A stretch of DNA of 64,000 bases from Corynespora cassiicola (lineage: Eukaryota > Ascomycota > Dothideomycetes > Pleosporales > Corynesporascaceae): assembly GCA_022059125.1 (NCBI GenBank), contig JAEUWY010000005.1, forward strand, positions 1,488,001-1,552,000. The letters are read 5' to 3'. The position numbers were made by a program, and so were the translations under genes. The notes below the pieces were generated by a model that was not told where the DNA came from, searched no databases, and saw nothing but the letters and a program-made list of their open reading frames with translations. The first letter of the stretch is position 1; every line of letters starts with the position of its first letter. Of the stretch, positions 22,112 to 33,600 are shown piece after piece.

Positions 22112-23427
22112 TTACTCCTCAATGGTCTTGACGCACTCCCAGCCGCCGCTAAGCCTCTCCTTCCACAAGCTAACCCTGTTGTCGGCCGTGCTGACGGCAA
22201 GGACGTTGCCGCTGAGGCTCCAGCTCACGCGCCAGGCATTCGCATCGACGTTGAGAACTGTGGACTTCCAATCCCCTGTGAGTATGTCTAGAATCAGCGC
22301 ATGTTCTTCCCATCCAAGTATCTCGGTTTCCGAGGTTGGTTGCTACTTACGGAGGTCCGACGACGTCCAGATGCGGATCGTCTTGTCCTGGCTGGCCGAC
22401 GCAATGTACGACTTGGAGAGCACAGTAGGCGACCAAGCGACGTCGCGCACCCAATCGGTGTGTCCAGGCAGGATCTGGATGTTGTTGTAGGAGCCAGTCT
22501 CGGGGCTATACTCCCAGAGCTTGACCTGGCAGTCGGAGCCGCCGGTGACGAAGCGGCGGGCGGCACCCTGGGCGTTGCCGCTGGCGGTCACAACCTGTCC
22601 GGGAGCGACGGCAGGGGCCCAGCTCACGCTGTTGACCCCGCTGCCGCATGCCTGGAACAGCTGGTGGGACCAGTTGTTGTCCTTGAACTCGAGCACCGAC
22701 ACGTTTCCGTCCGAGGATGCGCATGCGAGCAGGCAGCCCGCCTCGTGCGGCGCCCACGCCACGCTGTTGACCGAAGCATTGTGCAGAGCCACCTCGTAGA
22801 TCTTTTGCCATGCCGCCGACTGCTCGCGCCAGATTATCACCTTGCCGTCGTAGGAGCTCGATGCGAGGATGTTGCCGTACTTGGGGTGTGCCTGTGGTTT
22901 TCGCGTTGGTGAGTACTGTGTCCTCTTCCTGGCGGACTGCGCATGGGGAACTATGGCCTTTTGCTTACCCATGCCACGCACCAAACGGCGCCTTCGTGTC
23001 TGTGTTTGCCGTCAGTATTACAGGCGCGGGGGCGGAGGGGGGGAGACAAGTAGCGTACCCCTTCAGCGTCTCAACTAGCCTGTGCGATTCGCCCTCAACC
23101 TCGAAGATCTTGATCGTCTTGTCCGAGGAGCACGTCGCTAACCGTCGGCCGTAGTAGTCCAGCACCGCATCATGCTGCTCGGTATTAGCGTCAATGGACA
23201 GCAGATCTACCACGCCGGCGTTCGCCATGGTGTGTGCGTTGGATCGCCCGGTGAAGCCTGTGTATATTTGCGTGTAGGTGGAGCTGGGAAGGGAGTGGAG
23301 ACGGTGCCGTGGGACATACAATCATGTCATCGTGGCCGGAGTTGGCTATTACGTTTGCCTGGAATGAAGAGAAACCATTAGCGGGTGAATTTCGGGGAAG
23401 CTGCGGGGCAAAAGAGGCACCTACCAT
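22112..23427 (-). CDS. SEC13: Sec13, COPII coat / nuclear pore WD40 protein
   Basis: Six-bladed WD40 protein that pairs with Sec31 in the COPII outer coat at ER exit sites and with Nup145C/Nup84 in the nuclear pore. Six exons on the minus strand: 23427-23425, 23358-23320, 23174-23059, 22999-22969, 22891-22351 and 22275-22112, giving 297 residues as expected. Conserved blocks are [56 protein letters not shown] and [22 protein letters not shown]. The first coding exon is only the ATG, immediately followed by GTAGGT. Exon 4 is 31 bp. Without the ATG-only exon no methionine precedes ANVIANSG. Five introns in an 894-nt coding region make it the most intron-dense gene in the window. Confidence 0.95.
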
Positions 23428-24074
23428 TCTGAGTTGTAAGGAGTAATCGTATACGCGGGAATTGTGGTGGATTTGAGGAGCAAGGGCTTTGGTTCACTGC
23501 GCAATATGACTTCTCGGAGCGAGTCTGGAGCTTGGATGTGCTGCTGTGGCCTCTGTGTTGCAGGGGTCGAGGGGCACTAGGCGGTGATGAGATAAGATTA
23601 GATCCAACCCCTGTCGAACCTGTCCATAGTCCCGTCAAACGACCACGCGAATCGCTCTCACAGCTGCAGCAATGATCCTGAATGAAAATATTGATTTTTG
23701 ACTATTCCAAAAAAAAAAAATTTCCAAGAAATATCAAGCTACCCAGCGCCTATTGAAATGTAAACCCAGTCCAATACTCGGGGCGCCCCAAGAAATATCT
23801 GATTAGGACCTCCTGTGTAGGCAGATGGAAAATGATGCCCACCCGCAATGATAGGGAAGAAAGAGTTCTGATATATGATAGCAAAGCTGATAAATGAGAT
23901 AAAAAATTTTTTCCAAAGCGCTGTGTATGTGGCAGCTGGTTAGAGATAGGCCAAGAAGTGCATGGGAAAGTTGTTGAGATATGCAAGGTACTGGAAGAGA
24001 CGAACCAGAGATCGGATTCTGGTTGGATGTGGAATATTTGGAGCATTGTGCGATTTTAAAGATGCCAGATTTCT
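23428..24074. other. Intergenic 647 bp: SEC13 promoter and 3' flank of the F-box-like gene
   Basis: No gene seen. A 12-nt A tract (minus-strand T tract) lies near 23709. Confidence 0.5.
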
Positions 24075-25816
24075 TCAGTTGCTATCATCCTCGGTGTCGG
24101 TGTCGGTGTTGGAATCCTCGGTATCAGGTTCAACGGCCCAGAAAATGAATGGTCCGTTGTAATCGTTCTACACAGAGTTAGTTGCTGCCTTGTATTGCTA
24201 TCCATAAAACAAGCTTACTCTCATATCTGCCTCGCGGTCCACGAACCACCAACGACCAATGATGATACGGCCACCAGGAAGAACGATGCCCTCGTATGCC
24301 CACAGATTGTCGTCCTCAAGGTAATCATCGACGTCCTCCTCAAAATGTTTCATGAGGGTAATGCGCTGCCAGCCAGGGATACGATGTTGCGGGGGAAGAG
24401 GATTGAGCCAGCCGGTTGCGAAGAAGCTGTCATCATGATCTTCGCCGATGCCATGAAACTGGATGTGCGCGGGCTTCTCTGTAGATTTGGTACGGGACTG
24501 GGCGCGAGTGCGGGGTGGTCCTTGATCACGCAACGAACTCAAACGTCGCTCGAAAAGGTCAGGCCAGGGCAGGCTTCCGTCTTTCACGAAGTTTAGTTCA
24601 AGATCCTGTCGTACGTTAGCGCTGCTTTTGTCGTGGTCCGAGACATTCTGAGCAAGACTGCATACAGCCTTGGCTGTAGCATCTTCCTTGATCTGGAACC
24701 AGTATCCAGAGGACTATTAGAACTCATGCTTACCTGAATATTGCCCTCGTCAATGTGACTATCCGGCAGGTAACCTTCCCCATTGTCACCACTCTTCTGG
24801 CGGTTACGCAATTTCCGAATGTTGGATATGTCAAGAAAAGAGTATGTTCCTTTCCAGTGCTTTGCCAATGGATGGCTGCCGCTCTTGATAGGCTCTTGCC
24901 ACAGAGACGGCCGCTGATAATAGGGAAGGTCTCTCATGGCATAATACAGTGTTGCTGCGTCCTTGTCCATCATGTGATGACGAAAAAAGTCCATACAGTT
25001 CCAAAACCAGTTCATGTTGATATCCAGCTTGTAGGGTCCGATAAATAGAGGCTGGCTTGCGGTCGAGGCGTACACAACCTGCTGAACTTCATCGAGGCCA
25101 AACACATTGTGTTTCCTGTCTCTCAACTCGAACATAAAGCAGCTGCACATGAGCTTCACGGCTAACAGGCGTTTATGAAGCTCATCGCCCTGTTCAAATC
25201 GTGAGATAGGGTGTCGCTTTTCCTCAAACAGGATCCTGGACTTCCTGATGAAGTCAATCAGAGCTTCTTGGTTGAGACAACGCAAATAGCCCTTGGCGTT
25301 GTAGCTCCCGCTACCGCCTTGGAAGGATTCTATATTATATCAGTCAGAGCCCAGATGATTCGTTGTGACGGCCTACCTTTGAACAGGTCAGCGAGCATAC
25401 GAAGAAGGTGTGTTTCGTGCCACGGCCGCTCGTGATCAAATTTGCATTTGATTCCCCGTCTCAGCCAACTTGAACGCGTCTGGTACTTCGTCTTCAATTC
25501 TGAGTTCGTTGTGTTGACATCGTAAGCGTATTTCTCCCGGAACTTGATCCTCCAGAAGCTTTGGTAGTCGCCATTGATGGCATGATAGGTTGCCCGGCAA
25601 ATCTTTGTGAATGTGACAATGTCCTCATCAGTATCTAGATACTCCGCAATCGCTTTGTTCATCTGTTGATGATATTAGTGGGGAAAAACCTTGGAGGGTC
25701 ACGATACTTGCCTCAATTGGCAGCTTGTTGAAGGCAGTATCAGTCGACGGTGGGCCATGACACGAGTCTTCCATGGTAGCGGTGGAAGAAGGAATAGGGC
25801 TGGTGCCGTCCTCCAT
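24075..25816 (-). CDS. F-box-like domain protein
   Basis: Probable substrate-recognition protein of an SCF-type ubiquitin ligase. Exons on the minus strand are 25816-25712, 25662-25377, 25329-24734, 24605-24219 and 24167-24075, giving 488 residues. An F-box-like segment spans the first junction: FNKLPIE-MNKAIAEYLDTDEDIVTFTKICRATY. The rest includes a conserved-looking block FIGPYKLDINMNWFWNCMDFFRHHM and a C-terminal acidic tail of Thr/Asp/Glu repeats. I know this layout from uncharacterised fungal F-box proteins and can give no substrate. Intron 1 starts GCAAGT after GAG (GC-AG type). Intron 3 is 128 bp and the others are 47-51 bp. The start is the first ATG of the open frame. Confidence 0.85.
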
Positions 25817-26697
25817 TCTGGAATATCGACTTTCGTGAACGAAAACGATAGGCCAGAGAATGCAAACGAAAAAGCGACAGAGAGAGAAAGAAGAGGAAGA
25901 GGAAGAGGAGGGAGCGGGCGTAAGACGCTATTTGAATAGATCGAATCCTGAGGTGAGATTGACATAAAGTGAGGGCGGCGGCAGTGAGAGGTGGGCCCGT
26001 TTGCTGGCTGCTGAAAGCTTCAGATGCGGCCTGAGGCCGTGCTTCGTTACCAATTGGAATGATGGTGGTGACCATCAACGACCGACGCTGAAGGCGCCGG
26101 GCATGTTTGGCGTCTAGCGATGTGTTGATCAATCTGGATTCGGTTGTCTTGTTCAAGACTGTGGACGAACGCGGGTAGGTACAAATTTTGGTGGGTGAGG
26201 CGGGGTGTTTGGTGAGAGGGAGGGAGCGGGCAGCACTTCACTACAGTGATCGCCACCTAAAGAGCTTTTGACTTGTCAGAAATGAAATTAGTGAAGGTGA
26301 AATGCTGTGATTAGTTGAAAGGGACTGCATGGCATTTCCCAACTAGTCATCTGCGATACTAGCTTTGCGATGCTGGAGTAGGATCCTTACCCTGAGTTAC
26401 TACCTAGGCACCAACTACATTGACCTGACTAATCCCAGAGATCTATGATGAAAGCAGATCAACAGCGACGAGTAAAAGATCCAACTACGGCGTCGTGCTT
26501 TCTGTAAGGTGTAGGGTGCGCGGGTTAGGGGCATCATTCAACAAACGATAGCCCAACGAAACGGCGAATGAGGGTAACCAAAGTTTGCGAAGAAAAAAAA
26601 AAGACTCAAATTTCTGTACCTATCATTGGTATAAATTGCTAATGAGGGTATGTGTTTTTCATACCACCTTGTAGCCTCCTTGCTTAGGTTATCGTCC
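25817..26697. other. Intergenic 881 bp: F-box gene promoter and 3' flank of the sorbosone dehydrogenase
   Basis: A purine-rich (GA/GGAA) tract occurs at about 25872-25916 just upstream of the F-box gene start. No gene seen. Confidence 0.55.
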
Positions 26698-28372
26698 TCA
26701 TAGTAGAGGCAAAGCCAAGATGCCGGCCCAAACCGCTGCAAACTGGGACACCTTGCCAAAATCGAGGTTCTTCGCTGCAGCACCCTCCGAGCTTGTTGCT
26801 TCCGGCGCCGTGCCAGTTGAGCTGCCGTTCGGTTGAATGCTGTTCGGGTTTACCCCATCTGCTGAGCCGCCCTCGGTCCTCACGACAACGTAAATCTCGC
26901 CCGTAGAATCGCTGCTCATGAAGAGACGACCTTGGGAATCCCACGCGAGTCCAACGGGGCGGAAGCATTCATCAGGGCAGCGGGATAGATCGGGGTTCGA
27001 TACAATATCGATGGCAGAAGAGTTGCTGTCAGCGGGCTCCGTAGGTGAGCCGTTCCCGTCAAAGCCAATGACAGAGAGCTTGTAACCAATGGGCTCGTCG
27101 CGATTCCACGAGCCGTGAAACGACACCCAAGCTGCAGTGCCATTGGAGTTGAACTTGATGTCCAATGGCGCCATGTGTGCTTGGAAAGTAAGCCTAGGCG
27201 CAACTCGATCGTCCCGGCAGGTGGTGTCATTGAGGGTAGCATTCTGGTCGCCGATGGCAAACTGTGTTCCGACCGAGATGTTGTCGTTTTCCGGGATCTC
27301 ATCAACCCCCCAGGCGGCATAGCACTCTGGATACCCGTAGTTCCCTCCCTGCTCCGCCGATTCGGTCCCATTGAGATAACCATGGAAGTTCATTTCCTCG
27401 CCTGGATTATTCTGGTGAATTCTTTCGCCCTCTCTTTGGAAATTGTCGACGCTGTTCTCGACGGAATATATCCCCCCGGTGATTGGATCCTCAGCAACAC
27501 CCACCGAGTTTCTCAACCCCCAACCGAGCAGAATGCCATCTTCAGCGAAGTTGTACGCTGAGTCGGTGACATTCGATACGTTGAAACCCTTTATGGTGGA
27601 GACACCTGTGGAAATGTCAAGAGCAGCTGGATCAAGGTTGCTCATGGATCCCCTACCGCAAATTAGCTGCTGCTATATCCAGGACGGCTCTTCAGAAAGC
27701 ATTGATGATGAGAATGGGGAAGAAAATCCATACCTGCTGACCAAGAGCATGCCTTCCACCCGCCTCGACATGAGCAAAGTCCTAGTGACATGCCCATCAT
27801 CACCACCCATCTGCCCCACAATCTCCCTCGAGGCAGATGTGTTACGCCCCTCACTAGCATCGTAGTCCCAAGCAAAGACGCCCGTCGCCGAAGAGGCATA
27901 CAGCGTCCTGCCATCGGCGGACAACTCGATCCCATGATTGAGCTACCAAACGAAATCAGCAACAAATCCACCCACCCCCACGAAACCGAACCAGAAAAAA
28001 AAAGAACCAGGGAACGAAAGAAGAAACAAAAAACAAACCACTCACCGCCTCATCCTCAATCACCCGCTGGACCTCCCCATCAGCCCTCACACAGGCCCCC
28101 TCATCCCCCGTCATCCTGAGCCTCGAAACCCCACGCCCCTGCTCCACCACCAACAAGCCGCCCTCGGAATCGAAAATCAAACCGCGCGGATCCCGCAGTC
28201 CCGAGGCGACGACGTGCACCTGCCAGCCGGGAGCAACAGACGGCTGCGCATGCTGGGGTGCAATGGTGCTCGAGCATGACGACGATGCCGTCGTCGACGT
28301 CTGGGCGGCGGCATTGCGGGTGGCCGACAGCAGCACCGTGGCGTGGGCCAGTAGGATGGCCGGGACGCGCAT
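26698..28372 (-). CDS. Secreted, probably GPI-anchored glucose/sorbosone dehydrogenase family protein (PQQ-type beta-propeller)
   Basis: Exons on the minus strand are 28372-28046, 27942-27734 and 27652-26698, giving 496 residues. The N-terminus is a signal peptide (MRVPAILLAHATVLLSATRN). The propeller shows LRDPRGLIFDSEGGLLVVEQ, LGWGLRNSVGVAEDPITGGIYSVENS, GEEMNFHGYLNG...NYGYPECYAAWG, HMAPLDIKFNSNGTAAWVSFHGSWNR and FRPVGLAWDSQGRLFMSSDSTGEIYVV, the pattern of GSDH/L-sorbosone dehydrogenases. Many N-x-S/T sites suggest a glycosylated cell-surface protein. The Ser/Thr/Ala-rich tail ends in a hydrophobic segment (FAAVWAGILALPLL), typical of GPI attachment. Substrate and cofactor use are not shown by sequence. 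Confidence 0.9.
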
Positions 28373-30608
28373 TGTTTGTAGATGGGAGGGGGAGGGGGAT
28401 ACCACCACTACCACTTTTACGGGTCGGTGCGTGGGCCCGGCGGGGGACGACGGATGGGTGGATGGAAATAGATGGATTGTGTGTATTCGGGAGGTTTGTT
28501 GCTATGCAGGTACGCCCCTGCCTCGCGAACGATGCAGACGGCAGCAGGCTTCCAAGACGAGCTGTGTTTACTCCCCCAGTGGCAATGGCACGCCCAGCTC
28601 TTTCCGCGGATGCCGTCCACGGGTGCGGCACGGACGGTCTGGGTAGGTACTCGTGTGGTGGGTGGGTAGTCACGGCGGGATCGCAGAGCAACGAGGGAGA
28701 TCACGCTGGGCACAGTGCCCTTAAGACAAAGCCCGTGGAGGCACTCGTCAATGCCGGCGAGGCCATTGGCAAGCGTGCAAAAGACAATGGGTTGCTACTA
28801 TTGCTACTGCTACTGCTGCTGCTACTGCTGCGTTGGCTTGGCTGCCACACTGCGCTGCGTCATCGCGGTCATCCACCTGCATTGCCAAACGCCGGCTGCA
28901 TTGACGGAGAGGGAGTCGCGGGCTATCTTTGTGGCGATTAGCAAGCGGCGCGGCGAGTCACACTGCCCGTCGCGAGGAATCGCTGGCCTGGGATCATGGG
29001 CCAGGGAAGTTCGCGGCTTGGGGGTTTCTTGGGGGGGCCTATTGCCGTTATGTCCGTTGAGAGAACCGCGCCCATGTCTGGGGCAAGGTGAGGGGACGCT
29101 CGGCGGAGATCCTCGGCTAGGACAGCGATCAAAGGGGGGGGGGAATAAGTTCGGAACGCACGAGAGGGGAGAAAGTTGGTAATCCCGCTCGAGGAGGAAT
29201 TAACCTTGAGCTTTGGAGGATTCATCACAATGTTTGGAACAGGTCCAGCGGTTGGGATCACGGTGGAGTATAGATGCCTAGTTTGCTTTTTTGCCCAGGT
29301 GGTTCTTCGGCGCCGGACCTTGATGCGGCAAGCTCCATTGCTTCTTCCCAGTCAAGGCTCGAAAGCGATTCCCGCCCTCAGCAGTAAGCAGCACGGCCAT
29401 TGATTTGCCGTTCCGCCGATGCAAACTGGCCAAGGTCTCCTCCTTGAGACGGGGGGCCGCGTATCAGGCTGCCCTGATATTAAGGCACGAACCGCAGCAG
29501 CAAGGAATACCCTTCGATCCAGCTGTCGTTTACGAGCCAAAAAACCTTGGAATCGTGCAATTCTGCGCATCGCTTGCCTGTTGCGTTCTCGGACCATCCG
29601 CTCTGGACCCGCTCGGCCGTGCGAGAACAATCAGTTGGCTACACTTCCGGTCACACGGAGCCGGCTGGCTTCCCAACGCCTATAACTCGACGACGTATCC
29701 TGGCCGCGGGCAAGGAATCCAAGGCAAAATGCTCGCACATCACCACTTTCATCACATCGCACATCCATCGGCAAAAAGAAAGCATGTAGCGGGTGGGGCG
29801 TATTGCCCCTGAATTAAGACATGTTCAAAGTTCCGTGTTTTGTGTTGTTTGTTGTCGGTAGTATGAGATCTCCACATGCGGTGCTCAACCGCGTCGTCTA
29901 CGAGCAAGCACCATCATCCCACGATTCAAGAACAGCCATGACCATTACCAATGAGACCAACCCATTTTGTACATGATCCGAGACCAGGTGCTTTGCTTGC
30001 AAGTAAAGTAGTCAAGGAAAAAAAAAAAGAGAACAAGGCTGCAATTGTCTTCAACCTCGTGTTTTGCAATAAGAAAACTGAAAGATTATCGATGCTCTCT
30101 CACCCGAAAAGCCGAAGGGAAACTCCATGTGTACGCCTCCTGTAACTAGACAAGAGGGGAAGAAGAAGAAGGAAAAGGCTGCATCCGACATGGGCTACCG
30201 TAGAGCTGTATGCCGTGAGGAAGATCTTCCGGTTGCTGGCTTCTTTTTCTTGCCTGTATCTTCCCAGAGAAACACCCAACCAAAAGTTGCCAAGAGGACA
30301 ACGGGATGCATGCGGTTAATGCTGTGAAGAAGAAAACCAAAAAAAAGGTGAGATGCAAAATCCGCTCCAAATGCAATGCACTGTCCATGGCATAGCCAAT
30401 GGCAGCATAAGAAATACAGGGTACAGAAGCCAAAATGGGGCATGAGGGGGGGTCGATGAGCCGCTCGAACGCTATCCAGTGAAAGAGAAAAGACCTAGAA
30501 GGAATTTTATCCGCCCGAACTTTTGGGGTTGTTGTCATTCATGACAAGAACGCTGCCAGAGCGAGGACCAGTACGCTCACGATGATCGTTACACCGTAGC
30601 CTTCGGAT
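28373..30608. other. Gene-free 2.2 kb upstream of the sorbosone dehydrogenase
   Basis: No domain-bearing frame on either strand; the open frames mirror each other. Contents are a trinucleotide tract near 28.8 kb, a G10 run near 29136, and a minus-strand hydrophobic reading segment at 30539-30607 right after the stop of the next gene. Confidence 0.6.
28793..28832. repeat. Imperfect (CTG/CTA)n trinucleotide repeat
   Basis: About 13 units that alternate CTA, TTG and CTG. It gives poly-Leu or poly-Cys/Tyr frames that I do not accept as coding. Confidence 0.85.
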
Positions 30609-33600
30609 CTACATGACCGTCATTAACTTCATTTGCGTCGACAATTCATTCTCCGCTTGGAATAATCTATTGAATGGGGTTTCTTGAGGGCTCGTACTTG
30701 GACTAGGAACAAGGCCCTCTGCTTCCCTCAACGCATTCTTCACCTGATGGGTCAGGGTGTTCACATAGGGAACGATGCGCCGTAGGGTTGCAGTGTCAAA
30801 GGGCACCTTCTTTGTAGTCGTCGTTGGCGTGGGTGGCAGGTCCGGTCCCGGTGATTCGACAATGCTCTTTCTCTTCTGTAATGCCTCTATGACCGACCGT
30901 GCCTTGGCTTCCGAGTCCTTGCGGGGGCGGGTGATGACGATGGGTTTGGACTCTGGAGTTGCGGGAAGCTCGTATCTGCTTTCCGAGGCAGGCGGAGAGG
31001 TTTGGGGGCCAAAAATGTCGTAATTTGGCGGCAATATCGATTTTCTCCTTGGTGTATTGGGCTGGGGGACGGGAGGAGTATGATTCCTGCCAAGCTCTTC
31101 GTTCGCTAAGCCCGATGCGCGTCTGCCTCGACCGTGATTGGGACTAGGGCCAGACACGTCATCAAAAGCGCCTTCGTCGAATCCTGGAGAGGAGGGTGGC
31201 GATAAGCGAGGGGGGATTTCCTCGTGGTCTGCCTCTTGGTCCGCAAGGTCTATCATGGCATCGACCTCTTCCCAGATTCCTCCATTGGGGCCTTCCAGGA
31301 TCCCGAGGGCGGCTGCGCGAACCTTCTGCTCCTTGAGCTCTTCGATAAGGAGGCCCCATTCGCGCAGCAGGCCAATGTTGGCAAGGACGTTGCTCTGCTG
31401 CTCTTGTATGTTCTTCGGCACGAACATGGCTGTGCCACTGTCGATCCTATGCGAGTCGGCTGCACCAGCGGGAGATTGTTCATGTAGGTCGGAGAAGTCA
31501 AAGTCGTCGTTCCAGTCCTCTGTGACACCTTTGCTCCCTACACCCCAGGTGCCGAACTTGTTTGTGACCACGGTGCTACGCTTGCCAGTGGCATCTGGAA
31601 CAACAGGTACACTCTGGCTACGTGCATGCAACCCACTGGGGGCTCGTCGGCCAACTGACCGACTCCCTCTGCGGTCTGCGTCTTTCTTGCCATGTACCGT
31701 CCTTGGACGTGGCGGTGTACGATTGCCCGAGCTTTTATCAGCGGGCTGCTGTTCGGACCAATCAAATATGCTGCTCCGAGCATCTCTATCGCCGTGTTCG
31801 GCGATGAGATGCTGTGGTGTCGTTGGCTTCGGGCTAGATCCCGAAGCGAGTAATCGCAGGTTGTGGCGCGCAATGGAGACAGGCGTGGCGACCTGGGTGG
31901 CTGGCGAACGGGTGGGTAGATCACCCCACGGATCATCGTCGTCGTCGAGCGACCAGCGACTGCTGCTGTCGTCGTCTTCTGCTCTCGAGTCCCATTCCAA
32001 TGTCCCGAGCGACAGCGGTTTTGGCATGTCCGGAGGCGACGAGGGTATCAGGCTCGGGAACAAAGGGGCGCTATGGCCTCTGGAGAAACTTGGGGAATCG
32101 CGGAGGGATCGATCTGGAACGATGGTTCGCACAGGTGTTGAGATGCTCTCGTCTTCCTCGGCAATGCTTTGGTGCCCGGGGGCACCATCGGTCGTCTGCT
32201 CCCGAAAAGTTCCTTTGGGTAGCAGGTCTCGCAAGGCAGTGACTTTGATTTTGGACGGGGGAGACTCGTCAAATATGGTCTCAATGCGAGGGCCTCGGGC
32301 GCCCGACGTGCTCCTGGTTGCGCCAGTACGCAGCGAATCAAAAACCGTCTCGCTCTGGAGATCCACGTCGTCCTCATCACCGGATCCCACACCACGAGCC
32401 TCGTTGTCTGAGCCCACCAATGTAGATGCTTGTTCCGACGGGGCCACAGAATGGCGGGACGGTCGCCCACCCGTGTGAGCTAGGGTATGCGACGGTGGAA
32501 CGTGATTGGTGCCTGCCGAGGTTGACGGTCTAACGTCACCAGGATGCATTGACGCCGGGGTGCTTTCTGGCTGTGCAGCAGTACGCGAAGTTGGTAATGC
32601 GGGTAACGGGGACGATGACCCAGTCGAAATTCCATGCCGCAGGTTTCCTGTTTCAGCTGGCCCAGCGGAGGTCGAGATCTGGCGACGGACAGGGACTGGG
32701 TCGGTAAATTCCCGCCGGGCTGTGGCCGCAGAGGCAATGCCATCTGCCGTGTTGCTTGGTCTTTTGCCCATGGTCGAAAGCGGAGCGGAGCTGGAGCGCT
32801 GGCTCGAGCTGCGGGTGAGCTTTGGGGCGGCGGCGGGTAATTTAGAGACTCGCTGCTTCTTGGCATTGGAGGCTGGTGAGAGTAGTTCGGAGATGGAGAA
32901 GGAGCGCCGGGACCGTGCGCCATCGTCGGTGAGGTCTTCAGAGGGCCGATGGCGTTCGGAGGTCACGTTCTCGACTGGGTTATTGGGTGGCTGGGCGGCC
33001 GTCGCGTTGACAGCCGTTATGCTCACTGGTGTCGCCGGCCTACTAATGAGATAGACGCTATCACCATCGTCGCTAGCTGACTCGTCCACCTCTTCTGTTC
33101 CTGCACACACAGATTTGGCAAGCATCAGCGTCGGCTTGTGCTTCTCGTCGGGGAATATTCTTCTGAAGCCCTTGGCCATTGCATTCGGCAGAGATGCCCT
33201 CCGTTGGTACAGCGACGTCTTCTCCTTGGATACTTTGGCGGTGAAGAACTGGGTGTATTCTACTTCACTACTGTCATTACTGGACGGCAGCTGGTGCTCG
33301 TCCGAGGAAGGGGTTTCTGCAGGCACCTCCATCAGGTTGACCTGGTGCTGCAGGGTGGCAGATCTCTGGTGGCTGGTGGCAGGGCGGCGGAAAGTGGGTC
33401 GTAGAGATGCAGGGCCTTGGACAGGGCCGTCGTGGGGGTTGCGCACCGAGGACGAGCGCTTCACGAGCTTGTTGCGCGGGAGCGGAGGAGGTGGACGGTC
33501 GCCAATGATGGGCGCAGTCGAGCCGTCATGCGAGAAGGCCATGGAACCATTCGAGGCGGAGATGGAAGGGGATTGCGGGCCCGGGCTTGAGGTCCTGCTC

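Noticed and set aside
31138..32478. 446-residue + strand frame
   Set aside because: Antisense shadow of the 1150-residue gene with Ser/Arg-rich composition and no recognisable motif.
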